Positions 8,821-17,139 of a stretch of 64,000 nt of DNA are shown here, one piece after another. The stretch spans positions 62,001 through 126,000 of the forward strand of contig CAKSTI010000001.1 in NCBI GenBank assembly GCA_934500705.1, read 5' to 3'. This DNA is from an uncultured Clostridia bacterium (lineage in GTDB: Bacteria; Bacillota; Clostridia; UMGS1810). A model generated the notes under the pieces. That model was not told where the DNA came from. It saw nothing but the letters and a program-made list of their open reading frames with translations, and made no database searches. The first letter of the stretch is position 1, and every line of letters starts with the position of its first letter. The position numbers were made by a program, and so were the translations under genes.

Positions 8821-9671
8821 ATGTCAGCCATTTAAGTTACACATATTCAAAAAACGGTCCTTTTAAAAAGGACGCTCTCCGTGATGTGTCCTTTGATATA
8901 GATGACGGCAGTTTTGTGGGAATAATAGGTCACACCGGCAGCGGAAAGTCAACTCTTATCCAGCATTTAAACGGTCTTATAAAGCCTGATGCGGGTTCTG
9001 TTGTGATTGACGGAGTAAACATTACCGAGCCGGGAGCCGATATGCGGAAAATACGCTCAAAGGTTGGTCTTGTCTTTCAGTATCCGGAGTATCAGTTATT
9101 TGAGGAAACAGTGTATAAAGATATTGCATACGGCCCGTCGAATCTCGGAATGGATTTTAACGCCATTGACAGACTTATACACGAAAGCATAGAATTTGTC
9201 GGTCTTGGAGAGGACGTTCTCGAAAAGTCGCCGTTTGAGCTTTCGGGCGGTCAGAAAAGGCGTGTCGCCATTGCGGGAGTCTTGGCTATGAACCCGTCTA
9301 TACTTATACTTGACGAGCCTACTGCCGGACTTGACCCAATCGGACGCAGAGATATTCTGGCAAGGCTTAAAACACTGCACGAAACCAAAAAGATAACCGT
9401 AATGCTTGTTTCTCACTCTATGGAGGACATTGCGGCAACCGTCGATAAGGTAATTGTTATGTCAAACGGTCGTCTTGCGGCGTTCGGGACGGTGCCGGAA
9501 ATATTTTCAAATTCCGATATGCTGAAAGATGCCGGTCTTGATGTTCCGCAGGTGTGTACTGTTGCAAACGTGCTGAGAAAAGACGGATTTGACATTTCGG
9601 GCGATATATATACTGTTGAGAAGGCAGCCGACGAAATATACAACTACATCAAAGGAGCAAAAAATGCTTAA
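8811..9671 (+). CDS. ecfA2: ECF transporter ATP-binding protein EcfA2
   Basis: About 286 residues; the second ATPase of the ECF module. Walker A is GHTGSGKST, the Q-loop is VFQYPEYQLFEETVYKDIAYGP (the typical EcfA2 form), the signature is LSGGQKRRVAIAG, Walker B is ILILDEPTAGLDP, and the His switch lies in VSHSMED. The ATG at 8811 overlaps the end of ecfA1 by 10 bases and follows GAGGAG at 8794-8799. It forms a heterodimer with EcfA1 on the EcfT scaffold. Confidence 0.93.
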   Translation: MPINVSHLSYTYSKNGPFKKDALRDVSFDIDDGSFVGIIGHTGSGKSTLIQHLNGLIKPDAGSVVIDGVNITEPGADMRKIRSKVGLVFQYPEYQLFEETVYKDIAYGPSNLGMDFNAIDRLIHESIEFVGLGEDVLEKSPFELSGGQKRRVAIAGVLAMNPSILILDEPTAGLDPIGRRDILARLKTLHETKKITVMLVSHSMEDIAATVDKVIVMSNGRLAAFGTVPEIFSNSDMLKDAGLDVPQVCTVANVLRKDGFDISGDIYTVEKAADEIYNYIKGAKNA

Positions 9672-10470
9672 AGACATAACTTTGGGGCAGTATCTGCCTA
9701 CAAATTCCGCCGTGCACAGGCTTGACCCACGTGTAAAGATAATCTCCGCTTTTGCTTTTATAATTGCGGTGTTTGCCGCAAGGACTTTTTACTCCCTTGC
9801 TGTGGTTATGCTCTTTACAGCATATGTCACTTGTATGGCGAAAATAAAGCCGTCGTACCTTGTAAAGGCGATTAAACCGGTGGTCTTTCTTGTAGCATTT
9901 ACTGCGGTGATTAATATTTTTCTCACAGACGGAAAAGACGTGCTGGTTCGGTTGGGGTTTTTAAAGGTCACACGAACGGGTCTGTATTCTGCGGCAATTA
10001 TGGCTTTCCGCATTATAATACTGGTTTGCGCCACTTCGCTTTTGACGTTTACTACATCACCGATACTTTTGACGGACGGTATAGAAAAGCTCTTAAAGCC
10101 GTTTTCAAAAATAGGACTTCCGGCGCACGAACTTGCAATGATGATGACAATAGCACTGCGCTTTATACCGACGCTGCTCGAAGAAACCGATAAAATAATT
10201 ATGGCGCAGAAGGCGAGGGGTGCCGACTTTGAAAGCGGAAATGTTTTCAGGCGTGCAAAGGCTCTTGTTCCTATTCTTGTTCCGCTTTTTATAAGCGCAT
10301 TCCGCCGTGCCGATGAGCTTGCAACGGCAATGGAGTGCCGTTGTTACCGTGGAGGGGATAACCGAACAAGACTGCACGAACTTAAATTTACTAAGGCGGA
10401 CGGATTTGCCGGTGCGCAAATGGCCGTATTTCTCGTGCTGGTGGCAGTACTTGGAGTGTTTGGTATATGA
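9664..10470 (+). CDS. ecfT: ECF transporter transmembrane component EcfT
   Basis: About 268 residues with 5-6 membrane helices. It contains the two Ala-Arg-Gly type coupling motifs: QKARGADF, and the CRCYRGG variant near the second coupling helix. EcfT couples EcfA1/A2 to S-components. ATG 9664 overlaps the ecfA2 end by 8 bases and follows AAAGGAG. Its stop overlaps the truA start (ATGA), so the four genes form one translationally linked operon. Confidence 0.92.
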   Translation: MLKDITLGQYLPTNSAVHRLDPRVKIISAFAFIIAVFAARTFYSLAVVMLFTAYVTCMAKIKPSYLVKAIKPVVFLVAFTAVINIFLTDGKDVLVRLGFLKVTRTGLYSAAIMAFRIIILVCATSLLTFTTSPILLTDGIEKLLKPFSKIGLPAHELAMMMTIALRFIPTLLEETDKIIMAQKARGADFESGNVFRRAKALVPILVPLFISAFRRADELATAMECRCYRGGDNRTRLHELKFTKADGFAGAQMAVFLVLVAVLGVFGI

Positions 10471-11201
10471 GAAATCTGAAACTTACAATACAATATGACG
10501 GTACAAACTACCACGGTTTTCAAATTCAGCCCGTTGCACCTACCATACAACAGGCATTGGAGAATACTTTGAGTGTAATCACCGGAGAGACTGTACACGT
10601 TAACGGCTGTTCACGCACAGATGCGAGAGTCCACGCAGTAAAGTATGTTTGCTCGTTTGAAACCGCCTTCCCAATTCCGGCGGACAGATTGCCGATTGTG
10701 CTTAACAACAAACTGCCGAATGATATTAAGGCACTTGAATGCTGCGAAGTTGCAAAGGAGTTTCACGCAAGATTTGACACCGTAAGTAAAACATACAGAT
10801 ATGTAATAAACACGGGCAGCAATCCGGATGTGTTTTCAAGAAATTTTGAGTGGCAACTAAAAAGGAAACCGGATACGGACAAAATGAAAGAGGCTTGCAG
10901 TCACATTGTCGGAACTCACGATTTTAAATGCTTTATGACATCGGGGGCGTCTGTTTCGAGCACGGTCAGGACTGTTTATTCGCTTGACGTAACAGAGAAT
11001 GGCGACAGGATTTATATATATATCCGTGCCGACGGATATCTTTACAATATGGTAAGAATAATCGTGGGTACACTTGTTGATGTCGGTATCGGCAGAACCG
11101 CCCCCGACGATGTTAAAACTATTATTGACGGTAAATCCCGTGACGCCGCAGGGCCGACAGCTCCGCCGCAGGGATTATCGCTTTTCGATGTTGAATATTG
11201 A
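10467..11201 (+). CDS. truA: tRNA pseudouridine(38-40) synthase TruA
   Basis: A 244-residue, full-length TruA. It converts U38-U40 in the anticodon arm to pseudouridine. The catalytic Asp is Asp52 in the motif SRTDARVHA (the usual form is GRTDxGVHA, so the Gly is Arg here). The N-terminal TIQYDGTNYHGFQ and the DGYLYNMVRIIVGTL segment are typical. The start ATG overlaps the ecfT stop. The ecfA1-ecfA2-ecfT-truA order is a well-known Bacillota arrangement. Confidence 0.95.
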   Translation: MRNLKLTIQYDGTNYHGFQIQPVAPTIQQALENTLSVITGETVHVNGCSRTDARVHAVKYVCSFETAFPIPADRLPIVLNNKLPNDIKALECCEVAKEFHARFDTVSKTYRYVINTGSNPDVFSRNFEWQLKRKPDTDKMKEACSHIVGTHDFKCFMTSGASVSSTVRTVYSLDVTENGDRIYIYIRADGYLYNMVRIIVGTLVDVGIGRTAPDDVKTIIDGKSRDAAGPTAPPQGLSLFDVEY

Positions 11202-11224
11202 TTTAAAGAGAGGAGGGTATAACC

Positions 11225-12424
11225 TTGAACCATAACGATGACACTGAGGGAAATGTAATTCCTTTTCCCGACGGAACTCCAAATGAGGAAATGCAGGAAA
11301 ACAGCGGTCACAGGCGCAAAAAAAGTGCCAAAAAGAACAAAAACTACGGGAGGACAATACTTTTTTCTGTTTTAGCGGCAGTATTTATACTGATTGTGTT
11401 CGGAATTTTCGGTGACAGCGGATTTAAGAGCACCGATGCCGTGAACACGGAACCCATAAGCGTTCTCAGCACGGCAAATTACAGCTTTGCAGACTACAAA
11501 ACAGGATTTGTGTTCGCCCACGACGGCAAGGTTTCCTGCTATAACACCAACCTTGAACTGCAATGGGAAACGGACGGGTCTAAAACTGCACCTACCGTTA
11601 AAACAAACGGAAAGTATGCGCTCACGTATTATATTGACGACAAGGTTGCTGTCCTCTCGGACGGCTCATCAAACAAAAAAATTAAAACCGACGGCAAAGT
11701 TATAAGTGCGAGCCTGAACGATAACGGTTACAGCACAATTATAGTTAAAGAGGACGGTTTTAAAAATCAGGTTGCCGTGTACGACACTGACGGAAATGCG
11801 GTCTTTAAGTGGCACAATTCGGACAGATACATCATATCGTCATATCTTTCAAACGATAACCGTATGCTTGTGTCCGGAGAAGTTGTAATGAAAGACAACA
11901 GAGTCACGTCAAACGTTCTTGTGATTGACACACGAAAGGATTTGAAAATTAACGAAATTTCGTTTGACGAGTCCGCAATTTGCGATATACACTTTGTTTC
12001 CAAAAATCGTTTTATTGTGGTCTGTGATGACAAAACGGCGTGCTATAATACAAAGCTCTCAGAAAAATGGCTGATCGACTATTCAAAGAAAAACCTTTAC
12101 ACCTACGACATAAGCGACAACGACACACTTGCTCTCGTTTTCGGAAAGGACGACTCACTCCTCAGCAGTTCCGATATTGAGTATTACAACACAAAGGGCA
12201 GAAAAATAGGTAACTTTAAAAGTGAGTCGAGAATAGACGGTATAGATATGCAAGGCAATTATTCGCTTATTACCTATAACCGGCGCCTTGCGGTTGTCAA
12301 CAGCAAAGGGAAGGAACTCTCCTCAAAAGAGTTGAATTATGATATAAGAAAATGTATATTTATGGGTAACAGACGATGCGCATTGGTAATATCGGGTGCG
12401 TCTGCATCGCTTGTGAAACCGTGA
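11225..12424 (+). CDS. DUF5711-type membrane-anchored beta-propeller-like protein
   Basis: A 399-residue protein. Residues 1-~40 are cytosolic and rich in charged residues (RRKKSAKKNK). Residues ~40-62 form one membrane helix. The rest is extracellular and made of repeating short strands (FVFAHDGKVSCYNTNLELQW and similar) like a PQQ/WD-type propeller. I recognise it as a DUF5711-like protein of unknown function. The start is TTG 11225, with AGGAGGG upstream. It is followed 20 bases on by cvpA and then yitT, suggesting an envelope-related operon. No catalytic residues are evident. Confidence 0.75.
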   Translation: MNHNDDTEGNVIPFPDGTPNEEMQENSGHRRKKSAKKNKNYGRTILFSVLAAVFILIVFGIFGDSGFKSTDAVNTEPISVLSTANYSFADYKTGFVFAHDGKVSCYNTNLELQWETDGSKTAPTVKTNGKYALTYYIDDKVAVLSDGSSNKKIKTDGKVISASLNDNGYSTIIVKEDGFKNQVAVYDTDGNAVFKWHNSDRYIISSYLSNDNRMLVSGEVVMKDNRVTSNVLVIDTRKDLKINEISFDESAICDIHFVSKNRFIVVCDDKTACYNTKLSEKWLIDYSKKNLYTYDISDNDTLALVFGKDDSLLSSSDIEYYNTKGRKIGNFKSESRIDGIDMQGNYSLITYNRRLAVVNSKGKELSSKELNYDIRKCIFMGNRRCALVISGASASLVKP

Positions 12425-12444
12425 TAAAATACAGAGGGTGAATT

Positions 12445-13071
12445 ATGCTTATTGATTTTTCTTTGGTTGCTGTTGTCCTGCTTTTCGGTGCGTTGGGGTA
12501 CAGAAAAGGTTTTTCGGCAATGGCGGTATCGTTCCTTGCGTTTGGACTGTCGGCACTTTTAACATTTTTTATTTATGATGCGGTATATGACCGGCTTTTA
12601 AAGACAAGCTACGGTCAAAAGGCAGAAGCGGCAATAGTTCAAAATGTGGAGCAGCATATTGACATAATAAATGCCGATAAATCCGACAGTATGCCGTTTG
12701 TAAAGATGGTTCTCAGCCTTTCGGATAAAGATGGAGAAAAGAGTCTAAATGAACGTGCAAGCGAGAAAATCTCAAAACTGCTGATTTCGGTTATCGTACT
12801 TGTTATAACATATATCCTTGCAAAGCTGATTGTTTTCGGCATAAAGAGGGCGGTTATCGGAGCTGCAAAACTGCCGGTGCTGCATATAGCAGACTCGATG
12901 CTTGGATTTTCGTGCGGAATTTTGTTTGGAGCGGTTTGGGCGGCCGTGATATATCTTTCTTTGGGGTATATAATTGTTGCGTCCGACAATGCTTTTATAA
13001 GTGAGCAATACAATTCATCGGCGCTTGTGCTTTTAATTGCCGACATCATAGGAATTTGGGGAGGTATTTGA
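12445..13071 (+). CDS. CvpA-family membrane protein
   Basis: A 208-residue protein with four predicted membrane helices. It opens with DFSLVAVVLLFGALGYRKGF, the typical CvpA start with the Gly-x-(K/R)-G turn, and has an ILAKLIVFGIKRAV helix later. CvpA is linked to colicin V production in E. coli and to envelope homeostasis in general; the molecular role is unknown. It starts 20 bases after the DUF5711 gene, and its stop is one base before the yitT start. Confidence 0.8.
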   Translation: MLIDFSLVAVVLLFGALGYRKGFSAMAVSFLAFGLSALLTFFIYDAVYDRLLKTSYGQKAEAAIVQNVEQHIDIINADKSDSMPFVKMVLSLSDKDGEKSLNERASEKISKLLISVIVLVITYILAKLIVFGIKRAVIGAAKLPVLHIADSMLGFSCGILFGAVWAAVIYLSLGYIIVASDNAFISEQYNSSALVLLIADIIGIWGGI

Positions 13072-13072
13072 G

Positions 13073-13921
13073 GTGCCTGCGAAAAATGCGGTAAAACAGT
13101 TCTTGGTTATGACACTCGGAACGGTTCTGCTTACTGTCGGAGTGTATTTTTTCAAAATTCCAAACGGCTTTTCAACAGGCGGAGTCAGCGGAATAGGAAC
13201 AATTTTAGGTAAAGTGACGGCAATTTCACCGGCAAAATGGATTTCAATAATAAACATTGCTCTTTTAATCTTTGGCTTTATATTTTTAGGCAGAGAAACA
13301 GGAGCAAAAACAATCTATTGCAGTGTGCTTTTTTCGGCACTTACGTGGCTTTTGGAGATTGTAAAACCGATGTATTCTCCTTTGACGGACGAAACATTTT
13401 TGGAGCTTATATATGCAATGCTGCTCACGTCAATAGGCGCAGCAATGATTTTTAACAGCGGTGCATCTTCCGGCGGTACGGATATTGTCGCATTGTTACT
13501 CAAAAAATATGCTAGAATTGATGTCGGAAAAGCACTGCTGGCGGTGGATTTTTTGATTGCGGGCAGTTCGTTCTTTGTTTTTGGAATGAAAATCGGACTG
13601 TTTTCGATGCTTGGTCTGTTTATTAAAGCGTTTTTGGTGGACAGCGTGATAGAGAGCCTTAATTCGTGCAAATACTTTATAGTAATAACAGACCGAAGTG
13701 ACGAAATATCCAAGTATATAATCTCGAAAATACATCACGGTGTAACCGTTACAGATGCAGTCGGGGGATATACCAATGAAAAAAAGCAAATGGTGCATAC
13801 GGTATGCAAACGTATGGAAGCAATAAAGCTGCGTTCACGTGTTTATGAAATCGACCCGCACGCTTTTACCATCATCACTACCAGCAGCGACATAATCGGC
13901 AGAGGGTTCAGAAGCGTGTGA
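13073..13921 (+). CDS. YitT-family membrane protein (DUF161 + DUF2179)
   Basis: A 282-residue protein. Five to six membrane helices (residues ~10-190) contain FKIPNGFSTGGVSGIGTIL and NSGASSGGTDIVALLLKKY, the paired glycine-rich motifs of the family. A soluble DUF2179 domain (~200-282) ends in AFTIITTSSDIIGRGFRSV. The start is GTG 13073, 8 bases after GGAGG. Function of the family is not settled. The last 15 codons are repeated about 970 bases downstream, beyond the TIM-barrel gene. Confidence 0.85.
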   Translation: MPAKNAVKQFLVMTLGTVLLTVGVYFFKIPNGFSTGGVSGIGTILGKVTAISPAKWISIINIALLIFGFIFLGRETGAKTIYCSVLFSALTWLLEIVKPMYSPLTDETFLELIYAMLLTSIGAAMIFNSGASSGGTDIVALLLKKYARIDVGKALLAVDFLIAGSSFFVFGMKIGLFSMLGLFIKAFLVDSVIESLNSCKYFIVITDRSDEISKYIISKIHHGVTVTDAVGGYTNEKKQMVHTVCKRMEAIKLRSRVYEIDPHAFTIITTSSDIIGRGFRSV

Positions 13922-13928
13922 TTTTAAT
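13877..13928 (+). repeat. 52-bp direct repeat, copy A (yitT 3' end)
   Basis: This covers the last 15 codons of yitT, its stop and 7 more bases. Copy B at 14846-14897 matches 49 of 52 bases by my alignment. The two copies flank the TIM-barrel gene. Confidence 0.9.
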
Positions 13929-13964
13929 AAATAAATTTTGAGTTGTGGGATAGGAGAGGATTTT

Positions 13965-14810
13965 ATGTGGAAACAGAAAATCGGAATATCTTTGGGAAAT
14001 CATTATGAACTTCCTACGAATGAAATAGTTGACATTGTATGCAAGACCGGATTTGATGCCGTTTCGTTTGAATGGGAAAAAAATATTAACTTAGAAGCGA
14101 ATGTTTGTGCGGCAAAAAATAATAAGATGATAGTACAGTCTTTACACGCACCGTTTATTGGCTCTGCGAAAATGTGGAGCAAGAATAGAGATGAATCTTT
14201 ACCTGCTCTGTCTGAACTGTTAGAATCGGCAGAAGATTGTGCTCAATTCGAAATTCCTGTTTTGGTAGTCCACACTTGGATCGGCTTTGAGAATATTCCG
14301 CAGCCTACTAACGAGGGATTTGAGAATTTTTCCAAGCTCGTTGACAGGGCAAAACAACTCGGAATATCCGTTGCCTTTGAAAATACAGAAGGTGATGAAC
14401 ATTTGTTTGCTCTGATGGAGCATTTTGATGACTGCGGTACTGTTGGATTTTGCTGGGATTCAGGGCACGAAATGTGTTATAATCATTCACTTGATTTGCT
14501 TGATAAGTTTGGAGACAGACTTATAATGACGCATATAAACGATAACCTCGGCATAAGCAGGTTTGACGGCAAAACAAATTGGACTGACGATTTGCATTTG
14601 CTGCCGTTCGACGGCATTGCGGATTGGGATTATAACATTGGAAGATTAAAGAGAGCAAAAGAACAAGAAATTTTAAATTTTGAACTGAACATAAAATCGA
14701 AGCCGGGCAGATATGAAAATGACTGTTATGAAAAAATGACTTACAATGAGTATTTTTCCGAAAGCTATAAAAGAGCGTGTCGTTTGGCTTATAGGTATTT
14801 GTCTAAATAA
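13965..14810 (+). CDS. Sugar phosphate isomerase/epimerase-like TIM-barrel protein
   Basis: About 281 residues of the AP-endonuclease-2/xylose-isomerase-like TIM barrel superfamily. The expected metal ligands are visible: Glu in VAFENTEG, Asp and His in FCWDSGHE, His in MTHINDN and Glu in NFELNIKSKPG. The substrate is unknown. ATG 13965 follows GGAGAGG. The gene looks richer in A and T than its neighbours by eye and lies exactly between two copies of the yitT 3' end, so it is probably a late arrival at this spot. A truncated start of another gene follows it. Confidence 0.8.
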   Translation: MWKQKIGISLGNHYELPTNEIVDIVCKTGFDAVSFEWEKNINLEANVCAAKNNKMIVQSLHAPFIGSAKMWSKNRDESLPALSELLESAEDCAQFEIPVLVVHTWIGFENIPQPTNEGFENFSKLVDRAKQLGISVAFENTEGDEHLFALMEHFDDCGTVGFCWDSGHEMCYNHSLDLLDKFGDRLIMTHINDNLGISRFDGKTNWTDDLHLLPFDGIADWDYNIGRLKRAKEQEILNFELNIKSKPGRYENDCYEKMTYNEYFSESYKRACRLAYRYLSK

Positions 14811-14828
14811 GTTGTGAGGAGAAAAAAT

Positions 14829-14864
14829 ATGGACTTGAAAGAAAAACTACCGGCAGTGACATAA
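14829..14864 (+). pseudogene. Truncated start of an unknown gene (11 codons)
   Basis: GAGGAG is followed by ATG and MDLKEKLPAVT then stop. The good ribosome site suggests the beginning of a real gene that was co-inserted with the TIM-barrel gene. The reading runs into repeat copy B within 6 codons and stops there, so the gene was cut at the insertion junction near CTACC. Confidence 0.5.
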
Positions 14865-14897
14865 TCGGCAGAGGGTTCAGAAGTGTGTGATTTTAAT
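14846..14897 (+). repeat. 52-bp direct repeat, copy B (orphan yitT tail)
   Basis: It reads TTGSDIIGRGFRSV-stop in the yitT frame. It differs from copy A at three bases (one changes Ser to Gly, two are silent). There is no yitT body upstream of it. Confidence 0.9.
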
Positions 14898-14928
14898 TAA
14901 AAACATCATAAATTTGGGAGGTACTCAT

Positions 14929-15468
14929 ATGGTTTACATTTTACTTGCAGATGGATTTGAGGAAATAGAGGCGCTGGCAGTTGCGGATATTCTGCGCCGT
15001 GCATCTGTTGATACACAACTTGTGTCAGTGAGCGGAAAAGACACGGTTTGCGGAGCACATAATATTACAGTAGGTGCCGACGTTGCGATTTCGGACGTCA
15101 AATCGGATTTTGATATGGTCATACTTCCCGGCGGTTATCCGGGATATGTAAATTTGCAGAAATGCGCCGAGGTTAAGAAAATTGTTGAATTTGCAGTTGA
15201 AAACAGCAAATACGTTGCCGCAATTTGCGCAGCGCCGAGTGTGCTCGGCAGCTGGGGAGTATTAAAGAATAAAAAAGCTGTTTGCTATCCGTCTTTTGAG
15301 GACAAACTCACGGGAGCGCAAGTAGGGTATGATGACGTTGCTTGCGACGGTAATATTATAACTTCACGTGGTGCAGGAACAGCGCATAAGTTTGCATTCA
15401 AAATTGTTGAATTGCTTAAAGACGCAGAAACTGCCGATAAAATTAAATCGGCTATGATTTATCAATGA
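14929..15468 (+). CDS. DJ-1/PfpI-family protein
   Basis: A 179-residue protein of the DJ-1/ThiJ/PfpI superfamily. It starts VYILLADGFEEIEALAVADI with the conserved Glu of the FEEIE motif. The nucleophile-elbow Cys is in VAAICAAPSVLG. DJ-1 members act as glyoxalase/deglycase-like or chaperone proteins; the exact role here is not fixed. ATG 14929 follows GGGAGG; the longer reading from 14887 overlaps repeat B and is not used. The stop overlaps the cyclo-ligase start. Confidence 0.85.
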   Translation: MVYILLADGFEEIEALAVADILRRASVDTQLVSVSGKDTVCGAHNITVGADVAISDVKSDFDMVILPGGYPGYVNLQKCAEVKKIVEFAVENSKYVAAICAAPSVLGSWGVLKNKKAVCYPSFEDKLTGAQVGYDDVACDGNIITSRGAGTAHKFAFKIVELLKDAETADKIKSAMIYQ

Positions 15469-16046
15469 TGAATAAACTGCAAATCAGAAAGAAAATGCAC
15501 GAAAAACGGTGCAAAATGACCGGGCATGAAGTATCCGTAAAAAGCGATAAAATTTTTGCTAAAATATGCAAATCCGATATTTTAAAGTATAAAAACATAC
15601 TTGTATATTCCGATTTTAAAAATGAGGTTAAAACGGATAGGGTAATAGACTATCTGCTTAAAAACGGCGCCGCCGTATATCTGCCGGTTTGCAGCTGCAA
15701 TGAACACACGTTTGCACCGGTGCGCATTTACAGTTCGGATTTTGAACACAAATTTAACAAATACGGCATAGCAGAACCTGTGGCAGACGGAAACGGTGAT
15801 GTGCAGATTGACTGTGCGCTCGTGCCGGGAATTGCATTTGACGAAAAATGCAATCGGATTGGCTTTGGCGGCGGATATTACGACAGGTTTTTATCAGATG
15901 CAGATATTTTTAAAATAGGTTTATGTTACGATTTTCAGATTGTAAGGGAAACAGAACACGGCGCCTTTGATGTGCCTATGGACACGGTGATAAGCGAGAG
16001 AAGGACAATAGCCTCAAAAGAGGGTTTGATTTTTACGGATATATAA
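15465..16046 (+). CDS. 5-formyltetrahydrofolate cyclo-ligase
   Basis: A 193-residue protein of the 5-FTHF cyclo-ligase (MTHFS/YgfA) family, which converts 5-formyl-THF to 5,10-methenyl-THF using ATP. The N-terminal MNKLQIRKKMHEKR carries the conserved basic KxxR element. The signature VPGIAFDEKCNRIGFGGGYY contains the glycine-rich phosphate loop. The ATG at 15465 overlaps the DJ-1 stop, and a second ATG follows immediately (15468). It is the last gene before an inverted repeat and the recombinase. Confidence 0.9.
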   Translation: MMNKLQIRKKMHEKRCKMTGHEVSVKSDKIFAKICKSDILKYKNILVYSDFKNEVKTDRVIDYLLKNGAAVYLPVCSCNEHTFAPVRIYSSDFEHKFNKYGIAEPVADGNGDVQIDCALVPGIAFDEKCNRIGFGGGYYDRFLSDADIFKIGLCYDFQIVRETEHGAFDVPMDTVISERRTIASKEGLIFTDI

Positions 16047-16073
16047 TTTCGCAAAATAAAAATTTTGCGAAAT
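16046..16073. repeat. 28-bp perfect inverted repeat upstream of the Xer gene
   Basis: Arm ATTTCGCAAAAT (16046-16057), 4-base spacer AAAA, and arm ATTTTGCGAAAT (16062-16073) are fully complementary. The repeat begins at the last base of the cyclo-ligase stop and ends 16 bases before the recombinase ATG. No T-run follows on the plus strand. It could be a terminator-like hairpin, or a binding site for the recombinase, whose dif targets are about 28 bp with two inverted arms. Confidence 0.8.
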
Positions 16074-16088
16074 CGGGGAGGGAGAAAT

Positions 16089-17087
16089 ATGGCTGTAACA
16101 TCATCGTCTGCAAAATACGGCGACGTACCACGGATACTCAGAGAATACCTCAATTATCTGACGGTAATTAAAGGCAAGTCGCAAAACACGGTCAAGGAGT
16201 ATTATTACGATTTGAGAATGTTTTACCGCTTTTTGCAGGCACACGTCAAACACATACCGCTCAGTGAAATCAGCGAAATTGATTTGAGCGATTTTGACGA
16301 AAAAATACTCAATGATTTAACACTCGATGACCTGTATGAGTTTATGGCGTATGTCAACAACTCTCTCTCGTCCAATGACAACTACCGAGCAAGAAAAGTT
16401 TCAGCACTGCGCTCATACTTTAATTATCTTTCATCGAGAATAAATTTTATAGAAAAAAACCCGGCGCAAAATCTTGACTCACCGAAAATTAAAAAGCGTA
16501 TGCCACGTTATCTGACGCTCGAAGAAAGCATAAGTTTTTTGCAGAGCATTGAGGGAAAAAACAAAGTACGTGATATTGCTATGTTTTCTGTTTTTATGTC
16601 GTGCGGTTTAAGACTTTCCGAACTTGTGGGAATAAATTTGCGTGATATAAACTTTGAAAAACGCACGCTCAGAGTTGTGGGCAAAGGAAACAAAGAACGT
16701 ATGGTATATCTTAATGACCTGTGCATCGAAGCAATAAAGGCATATCTTGAAGTACGCCCGGAGGTTAAAAACCACGCCGATATGGACGCACTGTTTTTAA
16801 GCAGTCAAGGTCGCAGAATAAGCAACCGAATGATTGAACTTATTTCCAAAAAATATTTTGAGGCTGCCGGCGTTGACAGCAGCCTGTTTTCACCGCATAA
16901 ACTGCGCCACACTGCGGCAACTCTTATGTATAAAGACGGCGGCGTTGACATACGAACGCTCCAAGAACTTTTAGGTCATACAAGCCTGTCTACAACTCAG
17001 ATATACACGCATATACAAAATGATGACCTCAAAAATGCCGCCGACAGCAATCCGCTTGCCGGATTAAAAATCGACAAAAAGGACTGA
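16089..17087 (+). CDS. XerC/XerD-type tyrosine recombinase
   Basis: About 332 residues. The N-terminal SAM-like core-binding domain spans ~10-120 (LNYLTVIKGKSQNTVKEYYY), and the catalytic domain ~140-325. All catalytic residues are seen: Arg in SCGLRLSELVG, Lys in VVGKGNKERMV, His and Arg in HKLRHTAATL, His in LLGHTSLST and Tyr in TQIYTH. It is therefore a complete site-specific recombinase, probably for chromosome dimer resolution, though an integrase role is possible. ATG 16089 follows GGGGAGGGAG. The nearby perfect palindrome may be its site. Confidence 0.88.
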   Translation: MAVTSSSAKYGDVPRILREYLNYLTVIKGKSQNTVKEYYYDLRMFYRFLQAHVKHIPLSEISEIDLSDFDEKILNDLTLDDLYEFMAYVNNSLSSNDNYRARKVSALRSYFNYLSSRINFIEKNPAQNLDSPKIKKRMPRYLTLEESISFLQSIEGKNKVRDIAMFSVFMSCGLRLSELVGINLRDINFEKRTLRVVGKGNKERMVYLNDLCIEAIKAYLEVRPEVKNHADMDALFLSSQGRRISNRMIELISKKYFEAAGVDSSLFSPHKLRHTAATLMYKDGGVDIRTLQELLGHTSLSTTQIYTHIQNDDLKNAADSNPLAGLKIDKKD

Positions 17088-17117
17088 CTCCCCTACCCGA
17101 TTGTAAAATTATCTTAT

Positions 17118-17133
17118 GTTAGTTTAGACTAAC
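17118..17133. promoter_or_regulatory. GTTAG-N6-CTAAC palindrome, possible DtxR-type operator
   Basis: GTTAGTTTAGACTAAC is a 16-base palindrome-like element with arms GTTAG and CTAAC. It has the same layout as the middle element of the feo promoter. It lies between the recombinase stop and the 3' end of the metal operon, where no start is obvious, so its role here is unclear. Confidence 0.4.
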
Positions 17134-17139
17134 TCGGTA

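Noticed and set aside
13929..14845. Insertion sequence or group II intron carrying the TIM-barrel gene
   Set aside because: No transposase, reverse transcriptase or terminal inverted repeats are visible. The 52-bp flanks are too long for a transposon target duplication and contain coding sequence of yitT.
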